Below, piece after piece: positions 35,001 through 47,000 of a stretch of 64,000 nt of DNA. The stretch is from Rhynchonema sp. JSB1_4. Lineage: Eukaryota > Nematoda > Chromadorea > Monhysterida > Xyalidae. The stretch spans positions 1 to 64,000 of the forward strand of contig JASAMV010000921.1 in the NCBI GenBank assembly GCA_030248065.1, read 5' to 3'. The notes under the pieces are model-generated. The model saw nothing but the letters and a program-made list of their open reading frames with translations. It searched no databases and was not told where the DNA came from. The position numbers and the translations under genes are program-made. How positions within the stretch are numbered: position 1 is the stretch's first letter; each line of letters opens with the position of its first letter.

Positions 35001-38000
35001 CGGCATCAAAACTAGAGTTGGAACCGGACCTGGTACCAAAACCGAAAAGCAGCAGCGCCGGAACCGGAACTGTGCTACTGGACCCGGAATTAGAACTGCA
35101 ACTCGAACGCACCTGTGCAACGGACTCTCAGATGGTGTGCTCATACTCTCAGTGTCACTCGATGAAACATCACCCATATGGCGACGTGGAGACGGTGGTT
35201 CGATGTTTGTCGTTGCAATTGGCTGCGTTGGAATCGCGTGCTGCTGCGTCGCTTCTTGACTGTTATTTGGATTCTCGTCCATCTGTGACGGCTGCCGTGC
35301 ACTGAAAAGATGAATAATTGATGTTTCATTTGCTTCAGTGAACGATGTTCACATGCACACGTATACGTACAGGACCACATCCGATAAACCGCCAGAAAAT
35401 CTGATGACATTACAGTATTCGTTTAAGCAGACCACCAGTGTCAAAAGAGTCGTTTTGATTCTGATGCTCTCATCCTGTCGAACAGTTACCAATCGAGAAA
35501 TTTATATCGTTTTGAATATTGGGAATTGACAGGACTGGTCGAAGAGTTGAAAGACGACCGTCAGTTTGGAGTTAGATCCGCTGTTACTCCCTCACAAGCA
35601 AACAAAGAGAAAGAATAAAAACACAACACCAACCCATTGACAACGAGTGATGCCTCTTCTTTCTCCTCCTCTTCCCACTCCTGATGTGACTCCTGCTGAC
35701 TGAGCTTGTGGACGGTCTCTTTCAAACTCAAACTGCCGCCAAACAGGGACGACGTCGGTTTCTTTTTGTGCACGTGGAATGAGTCCTTGGCTTTAAGGAA
35801 GGACTTTGGTTGCGTCACGGGTCGGTCGCTAAGTAGGACTGAGTCTTTGGCTTTGAGGAACCGAACGGGCTGACATGTGTCCAGTAGTTCGTCGCAAGAT
35901 GGCATCGACTCAAGCCTGAAAACACCATGGTCAGTTTGTGTGAGATCATTTAGAACCTTGATTTGTTGATGGTTCTTTGTTTGTAATGTGTGAAGAGGTA
36001 TTAATCATGCTCAAACTGATTCATATGCACAAAATGTGTCACAGGTATAATACGCGTGCGGTGGTTGGCACGCAATTCTCTCAATGCATCAGGCGGACGC
36101 TGACGCAATCGCCCCGCCCATTAGGGGAGGGTAGGGAAACAGCTTTTACACTGGTCAAAGTTGATGCCCGCCTTCTTCTGTCGCGTAAAAAAGATCGTCG
36201 AAACAAAAAAAATTGACAACACTACTGTCGCGTCCGTCGGCCTGCTCAAAAATGTACAACCCCTAATCTTATATTCTGGACTAGACGTGAACAAAAACAG
36301 CTCTCACAGCGGTCGATCCGACGCAGTGACGATATCGGATGCAAAATCGACATCCGCTCCTCCGTCAATCGGAATGTCAGCAACGGCCGTATGATCACTG
36401 TCTTCGTGCAGTTGTTCGTCGCAGATCACATCCGTTGCATCTTCGTCAATCGTTTCTGAGAGAAAATCATTGTGTCATGAATTAATTAAGGCAAAATCGA
36501 AATTGAAATCTGCTCAAATTTGGTAATCGGGTCCAGTTCGAAGCAGCCTCATGGCTTGCACCTTTCGTGACCTTTTGTGTCATCAATGATATTTCAAGCT
36601 TTACCGACGCAACCAACTTCGATCAGCACGTTGTTTGATTTCAGAGTCTGGGAACAACTTTTACGCTGGTCGAAATCAGCAGCACCGGCAACACCATCGT
36701 CTCAAAATATCACGCACGCAAAAAGTCACGTGATCAAGAGAGGACCTATCCGAACCGGACATTAATTTTCCAGGTTTGATCTACGGCTGAGAGAAACGAA
36801 AATGAAACATCAGCTAGCCAGCACACCAACCAGTGATATCATGTGACGTGCGCCATGCGGTGTACGTGGGTGGTTCCTTGGTGAGGTCCATACTGCGTGT
36901 GTCCTGTTCGTTCGCCAAGTACCCCTTGACGTGTTCATCTGAGTTCACGTAATTCCAGCCTGCCGGACGGACGTTGTGTTGACCGACGAATGGGGGCACT
37001 GAAGATGGAATGGAAGAGAAAAGTTGGACATTGTTTGGTTGCTGTTAGACAGTTTTTTTTAACAGAAACAGTATTTGATCAAGGGTCCGGCCGGCCGGCT
37101 AATTGTAGAATGAATGAAGATGCAATAAGCGCGAAAAATGATACGGCATTTCTGACAGCCCAAAAAAATCACTTGCGTCACCGACTCTGCAGAAGGTCTT
37201 GCGTTTGTACACAAGCTTGAAACATCAAAAATAATAAGAAAAATAATAATTTTTGAAGCATTGATTTTAAAGAAATTACAGTGCTAGAAACAACGAGCAT
37301 GTCAAAAAGTCCCGATGCTAAAAGAATTTCCATTTTCAATATTTCAAAGTTTCTGGGAATAATAAAATGCACCCCAGCAGGGCGCCGACTTTGGTGTTTC
37401 ACGCACCGGAGCTGTGTTCATTTATGTCATCATCAGTGCTGCAATGCAACGGTTGTTTCATCAACAACGTGTAATATCCCTGTGTGTATTGGATGACATC
37501 CTCGACATCGTCTTTATCGATCAGGAACTCTAGCGTCTGAAACATCAAGTTGATTAGGAATGGTGTGCGCTTAGTCTGGATTTGTGATGCGTTTTTTACT
37601 TAGCTTTTGGTCCCCTTTTCATCGATTTTCACAGACCAGCGGTGCACCCGGCATCGTCAGCCTAGCTCTTACGGCCACCCCAGAAATTCAGCGTTATTTC
37701 TTACCTGTCCATCACTATTCTTCAAATCGATCGACAACAATTTGAGCACCGATGTATCCGACAGTATCCTCAGACTGTTCAACAATTCATACTGTATCGA
37801 CGTGGCTGGCTCGTTGGAACGGGTCGCACCGCGAAGCACCAGTCCTTGACGGGGCGTCACTGACATTAGCATGTCCGTTTCGGTGTCCTGTGGATGGTTG
37901 GTGTTTATGTTAATTGTGATGTTCATTTATTTATGATGTTTGTGTTTAAAAAATATTTGCAAGGTTTTCGACTTCTTGCAAAACATTAACGCTACTTGAT

Positions 38001-41000
38001 GGTCGAATTTGGAGAGAGGATCTGTCTGGGTCACGTGACTCTCTAGAGCACCAGCACTCTCGGTATGCAGCGAGTTACTGATGGCCGTGTCCAGCGTTAG
38101 AATTCTTTATTCTGGGTACAACTTTACGCTGGTCAAAGTTAGTGGCGTCAGTAAATCTCAAAATATACCGTCAATGCTCAACAGTCGCTGCTTGACTGGG
38201 GCCGATCCAATACGATCATCAAGTTTGACCACTGCTACGGCCACAGGGTGATTGCGACACCTCACCTTTCACAAAAGCAAAATTACGGTAGAATGTTATG
38301 CTGTCTTGCTGTGCCCCAGCGTAATTCAGATCCACCGTAACCCGTACCTTGAAAGTGACGCAGAATGTGCGTCCGCCGAACGAGGGCATCAACGACAACG
38401 TGTGAATGTACTTTATCCTGAGATTCAAAGCCGGGTCGGCCACCGACGGGGCACTGCTGTTGGACGAAACGTTGACGGACACACCGGTGGAGGAATTTTG
38501 GGAAGACGGCATGTGATTGGCTGTAACGCTGGGTGATGTTTCGCAGGATTGACGAGTGTGGTGGCTACGTTGCGTAAAATGAATTGCATGCAACGCCTTT
38601 TCGACTACCCGGTGCTTGAACCGCTAGTTTTTACCCGGTTATGGTCAGTGCCAACGCACTGGTCACGTGACCTAAACATATGCAGCAGATTCGGTGACTG
38701 CGACACATGAGTCTCACACAGATGCCTCCACCGATGGACATGATAACAAGATTGACACGGCGCAAATGTCGCGGCTTTATCAAACTTCGTAGATCAAAGC
38801 GGGTACTGCTTCAATTTTCAGAGCAATCAATTGCTTGATCTACTGATGTCGCACTGACGAGCCCTGGCGCTTCGTTCTGTTTTTCGAAAGCAGGGCGAAA
38901 CAGACCAGAATTACTGCGCTCAGTACTATGACACTGCCAAACTGCTGCTATTAATTTCAAAGCGCCCGCCAGTTCGCTTTCGCAGATGGTGCACCATGTC
39001 AAACCGTCACAATGCACCTGATGGCCACACATGGACCCCAGAAACGACACAATCGGACCCTTCCCTTGCACTCACTAATGGAAGTATGATGGCTGGATGG
39101 GTCGATGCCAACAATGGGCACGGCGGACTTCTTGTTTTCGTTGTTTGGGTTCGAGTGCGTAAGGGAACCGCGAAGTGAGTTGTCCCTCTTCAGGTAGAAC
39201 CTCAGATGTTTACGAATTTCTTTGCGCTTCACGTTTTCCAGCAGAATCGCTGGCAGGAACATTCCGAGACCATATTCTTTTCTGGAAATGGCCAATGCTT
39301 TTAGTAATTTTAACTGTTCATGATCTTAAATTCGGACCACCGCCGATGGGCATGATAACAAACAACAAACATGTAACCGTGTAAGCTGAATCATTGCGGT
39401 GTTTAGAACAAACAAGAAAGTTTTCACTCACTCAATTGCTTTTAACGATACTTTCCCGCCGGACGCCACCATTTTTGTGTCCAAGGCAAGCTAAAGAAAG
39501 TTATAGTAATCCAATTTTTCATTTTTGTCAATAAAGAAGTCCATGTGACCAACTTGACGCATATGAAGTGACGCCATTCTGATACACGCTTCATAGCGCA
39601 TTTCATACGCGAACCTTCCCAAAACAACGTCGTTGATGCACTGAAATATTCCAATGTAAAAAAAGTAAATTGGAATATAATTTAAACAAATAATCTTAAA
39701 TTTAAAAAATCACCTGACGATAATAGTATTCGAAGGCTACTGCGTCTGTTCTGCATAGTTCGAGCGGGTCACTTGGCACAAAGGCGATTCGGAACAAACA
39801 GCGAAAATGCTGCGAACCGGGACGGGCGGCGATCTAAATGAAATTTATCGCTCACCTTTTTTTATAATTTTTGTAAAATGGTGAAACAAAGCCGTTGATT
39901 TCACGCACACTGGTCAACTTTTCGTCCTTCCTGAGCAAACAAAGTTTATTCGAGCGCGGGCCCTGCGGATGTTCAAGCATCAGCGCGAAGTGTTCGGTTC
40001 GCGACAAGGCCAGCTTCTCGGCCAGCGATTCGAGCACATCCTGGAGAAGAAGAAATTGAAGTTTGCGAGAAAAGCTTAAAAAAATTGTGCAATTTTTTTG
40101 AAAAATATTAACATTTTTCTTGCACAATCTGATAAAAAAAACTTACCTCAACAGTTGTTGAGTGATCATACTTGAATGATCTGGTCTGACCATTTTCGAG
40201 GAACACACGCATCACATTGGGCATGAACGGCACGCAACTTTCGGAAGCACTTGACGTCTGGAACAGTTGAAAATTTGGATTAAAAAAATTGATGTTTTGT
40301 AAATTATTATGCGGCTTCGAACCTGAGGATCTGAATAATCCAAATTGAAGCACGTGCAGACGGGCTGTTTCGGTTTGTCAGCCATTTTTCTCGCGATCAG
40401 TCAGATAAATTGCTTCAGTTTTTGAGAAAAACGCGAAACTTCACGAAAACACCATCAACAAGCGACAAGTTTTTTTTGACGAGCACTTTTTAACCACCCA
40501 CAAGGAATACAAAATCAGCGTGTTGCGGTTTTTCAGTTTGTTGAAATTCAAAGTAGTCAGGGCGGTATGCGGGTCTTTAGCAACAGGAACGCAGGCCCGG
40601 GCAGCGATGCATGAAATAAAGATAGAGGCCGGGTCCAGAGGGCGCGTGCTTACCGAAACCAGATAGAGCACACGTGATAGTGGTTGGTGGCGGTGCAGTT
40701 TAATCAAACAACCCAGGGCAAACAAACACAAACGCACTTGAAATGCTCGACCGATTGTTCGGTTTTTCAAAACTAAGGTTTATCAGTTTTCGGGTATCGG
40801 AATTCTCTCAGCTGTGTGAAAGTCATTTTGGACTTTCTCCACTGGACCATCGGTCAAAAATTTTGGTTAGAAAATTTCACCCGGCGGTAATCACAAATCT
40901 TTTGGAGCCCACTAACTTTTGCACAGTTGTTCAAGCAACAAGCACAAAGGGACGTGCGGCCCCTGAAGACTATGTTGGCGCTAGCTTCACGCGCTAAACT

Positions 41001-44000
41001 TCATGCGTGGAAAATGTCCTGAACTAGGCAGCGTTGTGAGGTTTGAGCAGTGTGTATCGTTTACGAAAACGCACTCTACTGCGCGCGTATGTGTGGTGTA
41101 TCTTCGACTTCCGCACATTTCTTTCGGACTCGTACTGCAGAGCAAGAGAAATCGCGCTGATGCGCTCATGAAATATTATTGTAATCGAGACACGGGCCCG
41201 CTGCCAAACGCGGGCGCACTGTTTTACGGCCAGTATAATGTGCTAGTGCACGATCTTTAAAGTACATTTGCCGGGTTCAATTTAAGAACTACCATGGCCT
41301 GAAAAATAGGTAGCCCCAAATTGAGGACAGCAGAGGGGAACTTCTATTGAAGACTGTTTATGCCTGCCGTCTCGGTCGTTTAGAACCAACTTTGGGGCAG
41401 CAGAAAATGCAACTAATATTGACGATGTTGACTAAGAACCCCATCTGAGGTCAAAATAGGGCCATTAAACTATAAGAATGCAACGGACAGTGAAATGATA
41501 TAAATTTAGCGGCGCCACTAAAACCGACAGCTCGTTAATAGTGAAATTTGCTGATCTGACTCTATGAAACGCCGCGGCTACATTTATCAAAAAAAGAAAA
41601 TTGAACTTTTCAAGCAAAAATAGCAAAAGAATAGAAAACCAACAACACTGACTGACCTGTGTTTGATTAGTGTCCATATTATCAGGATTCTTCAGACTGA
41701 CAGCTTCGGCAAATCGCACCCTCGGCGGTTTGCTTTTCAATCGAGCGCGTTTGGAGGCCGACAGAATGGCTGATTTCAGCTCGGACTAAAAAAGGTGACA
41801 AAATGCAACATTGAGTTTGGTCCAAAGGTCACCACGTCGCTGGGCACGAGCCAACGAGCTTGATGTGAGCTGTGATGCTTTACGCGAGCATAAAACCAGA
41901 TCTTGTTTGTTTTTGGAATCGGGCCACTTAGCAGAAAGGACACTAGTTCGAGTCCCAGTTGGAGCAAGCATTTTTTGTTCATCAACGATTTGGTTTTTAC
42001 TTGCGCATTCCCGTTTTCACTGCAACATCGTGTGCGACGACAAAGCAAACTACCCGTCTGTTTTTCGGAATCACACACGTGCCCATCTGGTGCATTCGCA
42101 CTGACGATGACCTGGTGCACCGCCCGTCAACGAGGGCAGGTCGGAACGGGCAACCAAAAACATGTTGCACAACTCATAATCTAGTGTCACTGAACCACGG
42201 CACGGGCGACTTTAAGTAAAAACTTGTGGTGGTAAACTAAGACTATTCTGGCCGGCAGACCGTATATGCTACATGTGTACCATCTTAAAGGCAGTTTAAC
42301 TGGAAAAAAATTGCACGTTGTCGAGAGAAAAACCCGAGCAAAAGCGAAATTGGCCTGATCAGAGCGGGAAAAGCCGAGCGCCAGCCTGGTGTTCTGGGTG
42401 TAGCTCTCGAAGTGCGCACAAGGCTCCCAAAAGCCCATCTCTGGGCTGGATTATCTTTTGAACTGTCTTTTATTGACTTTGGATCAAGTGCCTTAGCGTC
42501 TCAAACAGCGCACCCACAATAAAAAAACTAAACCGTGCTCCACAAACCAAGCATAAAGGGATTGAACAAAAAAAAGAAAGCGCTGGCTTGTTATCAGCTG
42601 ACTTTCGAAAAAAAGGGACTCACATCTCCGAGCCTTGGCTGGCAAACGGTTAACGTGACTTTGTTGGGACAATTTCTGAAAAAAGTGTACAGTTTGTATT
42701 TGCAGAGCGCTATCATACCCGTATTCACAACCTGGAGACAACCTGTTCTAAACTAGTTCTTGTGATGGTCACACCACTTTTGGAATTCAGCATTTTTTAG
42801 TTTTGTTGACAATTCGGATTCCTACCATGATTAACTGTTCAGAAAAACCTTCTTAGCTGGCCGGAATTGTCAGAACATATTTTTAACCAGCTGAGAACGC
42901 GCTTTTCTCAAAGAACGAGTTGAGGGGCGCCCTCTGATGAATGCGGAGGAGTCACATGCATTACGCTTTTTCCAAAAAATTGAAATTCAAGATTAAAACC
43001 AGATATGCATAATATAGCAATTGTACCAAACCTGACGAAAGAGACAACCCGTTCCTTAGTCGAGTTCGTAACGTCTTCTCCATTCACGGACAATATCTCA
43101 TCACCGGGCAGTAATTTGAGCACGGATGGACCGCCTGTAGGGACGCAGACAAATTAGAGCACTCATATTTTGGGTGAACTTGGTTGACGGGACTGTTCGC
43201 TTGGTGTATACTACATAGGTAGAGTAGTACTGTATCTATTGTATGTACATATTACATATTTGCGGTCGACAGTGTTTAGCGTTGGAATAACTGGAATGAA
43301 ACTAATTTGATATTTTTGAGCGGAGGCGTTCCGTAATGACAGGGAACAGCTGATTGCCACCATTGCATCATACTAAATTTCGCAACGAACCCAGCAATCA
43401 TTCAGTGTCAATGAAAGACAGGCCCACAAGGACACCAGTTGGTTTGCAATTTGTATATGTCAGGCTCCGAACTCCTCACCACTAAAGCCACGCCAAGCTC
43501 CGATGTGGCTTATTGTCATGCAATGACGGGAATGAGCTTGGGCGGTTCGAACTTCGAAGAAACACTTTTATTCTTTTATTAGGTCTGGCTCTTGCCGGCA
43601 AAATTGCCAAAATGTCAGCAAACACTATCCAAGCGCGTTATGCGCGTTGGCTTTTGCTGGAAAAACGTTGCTGGCGCAGCAGTCAAGGGTGCACAAACGT
43701 TAAAATGAAACCGCAAAACTCCACACAGAAAACTTGCGAAGTACATATGTATAGATCTTCATAAATTACATAATTACACCAGTTCCAACCTTCAGTGACA
43801 AATCGAACAATGACCGGCTTCTCCGACCCAGCCACGAATCCATATCCCAATTCCGGATGCCTTTGAATGACGACCTCGCGTGGTTCTGGCAGATCGTATT
43901 CAGTGTCGAGACGGGGATCGTTGTAGGTGGTGCGCGACTCAAGATGACTGTGTCGGGGAGAGAGATTTTTGAATTGCACTGGGTGCTGTCTTGTGGACGT

Positions 44001-47000
44001 GCTTTGCACAAAAGATCATAAATTCGTATCGTTATAGATTTTTGAATGTATAGGGGTTCGTAGATAATCCGGCACCCAATAATTTTCGAAACTCAATCCT
44101 GATCAGGATCGAAAACCAATGACCCGCTTGACGAGCGCTGGTGTTCGATATTGATAATAGAGGGGCATGAAAGTTTGGTGAATGCATATTGGATCAGACG
44201 CAGATCTGATTCGATCTGGCCCAACCGCCAGAAGCTCTCTTGCTTGCGATAGAACACCTGTCTGTCAGGCTAATGTTCTAGATGCGAAGGATAGCGATAT
44301 TGCATCGAGTGACAGAAGCTGCTCAAAAATTCAAAACCCACATAAACCAGAGCGGTGAACCTGTGTCGGTGAAAACGCTGTGCGGTTGACCAGTGGGTGC
44401 CCATAATGGTTCACATATGTCTGAGGGCGGCCAAATTAACAATTCTTTAGCACTTTAGGCTAAACAACATGTGCCAAAATACGCTTCCTGTAAAGTTCCA
44501 ACTGAAAATATACCTGCAACCACCAACTAACTTGATGTAGTACATCTTCTGGTCGGGGTCGACAGCCATTTCCCAGCCATACGGCAGTCCGAACAAACAG
44601 CTCCAATTCGACGGACCCTCGGGAATCCACGAGCTGGTTTGAGTGCCGTGGCTGCAAAACCAATTGCCGGCGCGTGTGCCGTTTAAGTAATTCAAGTGAA
44701 TGCCTAGACTGCTATACTTATGAGACACATTTCTCTTTTTTGTTGCACAATGTCCGGCTGAGCTGTCCCTGTCCGGCTGAGCTGAGCTATGTAGATACAT
44801 ACAATCGTACATGAACATGTATACGCATGTTCAAGAACCAATAGAAAAATATCTGTCTTGGGAAGAGGCAAGGTAAACCATGTTCGAAAATCGATTTGTG
44901 TTGCGAAGTGGTTCAAAGTGTAGTTTGGGTCGTGGATTTCCAGCCCGGTATCAGTTTGGTCACGTAACCCCATCTGTGGTGTTTGAAGGAGGATTCGACA
45001 ATTGGGTTCATAGCACCGATTTCGCTCAAAATTGGCGTATCCTTGAGTTTGTCTGCGGTTGAATAAGAATTTCGGATCAGATTTTGGCGCATTTCGCTGC
45101 TATTAACGAGTCAGTTAATAGCCGTTTTCAACCATTAATGAACCGATAGCGGACTCATCAGAGGTCATCTGAGAAAACTGACCCGAACTTCTGACTCAGC
45201 ACCCAGATAAACTCTCGGTTACAATTTTGAGCCAAGTTGGTAAGCTGACCCCAACTGCCCCAAAATACTTTAGAGGACTCACGTAATCAACGGCACACCG
45301 GATTCGGCTTCCCTCATCGAAATTACCACCTGAGCCTGGTTCCTACCGAAATCCATTTTCCAACCCGTTCTACCTTAGGGTGGCATTTTCGAAACGGTGT
45401 AAAGCTCAGTTGGGTGTAAAGGTCGGTGTAAGCTCGGTCGAAAGCTCGGTCGGTGTCAGCTCGGTGTAAACATGAAACATTCCACGTTAACAGCAGGCAA
45501 TGTTTCATGTTTACACCGAGCTGACACCGACCGAGCTTTCGACCGAGCTTACACCGACCTCTACACCCAACTCACCTTTACACCATTTCGAAAATATAAC
45601 CCTTAGTCGCCTCTGATATGGGTATAGTTCTCATGACTTTTGTGACACAACGCTCTGCTATCCAGCAGAAGTGAAGCAGGGGTTCAAACGGGATCATGAT
45701 CCGATTCCGAAGTTCAGGATCCCAAAGGATTTATGAATCCTGATCACGAATAAAGATTCCAAAAGTTTCAAAACTAATCCCAATCCCGGTCTCCAACACT
45801 AATACCGATCCCGAAACGTTTCGGGCAGTTTGAAGCTTTTATCATCCGCAAATTTTGTCGCTGTCTTGCACTAAACATTGTTTGTCTTTTGATCGTCTTT
45901 TAATCAGGTTACATACCATGCCTCAAAATCGCTTCCCTTTAGAACAGTTTGATCCACAGAGAACTTTCAGCCTATCTTGAATGAAAAAATTTGAAAAATA
46001 ACCACGAAACCTTCAGTTCTTGCGTGACTAAAAATATGTATTTTCTTTGATTCCGATCTCAAATCCCGATCCCGAACTTTTGATAATGCCGTCCCGAATC
46101 CGAACTTTTTTGATCCCGACAATTCATGCGCTATTCCAGATCCCGATCCTCGTCCAAAACGCACGATCCCGTTTGAACCCCAGTGACGTCATAGACTAAA
46201 CATCGTGGCAAGAAAACGAAACAGTGTAGTATATCTCGTAAAAGAACATGATACTAATACTGCGGGGTCGCTGATGCTGTGGAGCCTCTGAAACTGGGAG
46301 TCTGGGCAAGTTTCTCATTTCCAGTTACCAGATGCGACAAGCAAAAACAGAAAAGTTGTCCAAAAAAACAAACCCATGAAAATAATGTTACGAACTGCAT
46401 AAAAAGAACGGAGAGTATTACTAGTACTATTTCCACAGAGCAGTAAAACTCAGTGGTCGTGTACATGTGCAGCTTTCGATTATTATTCGCTGCCTGCTCA
46501 TGCTTCAAAGGTCCACGGTGCTGCCTGGTGGATTTCATAAATATGGAACGAAACTGATTGCTTTGCACAATGCCCGCTGGGATTCGCATTAGGTGGAATG
46601 TACATATCCATAATTGAAGCGTTTATGCTGTACAAGGAAGCACACTGCATGGTTTCAACATTGGTTTCTAAGAACTGTCATCAGGCTGATGAACAGCAGT
46701 CAGTTTCAGTTTATTCATTTTTTTCCCAGGATCATTACACTGACATGACAATGTCACGACTGCAAACGTGTGTAAGACGTCTGTGTGAACGTTGTCATGA
46801 GCAAAAACAATACAGCCTATTCTATGAGAAGCAAAGATGCGTGTGGCAGCTGCAATTCTTGGTAATTGCGAGTTTGCGTTGATATGTGGGTACGCACACC
46901 CACACGACGGATAAGTTCTTAATTCCCCTGTGCTTTGTTATTCATAAAGCTTCGGCAGTAAAACTCATGCTACTTTGCACCATTGGAACACAAAAGAGAA

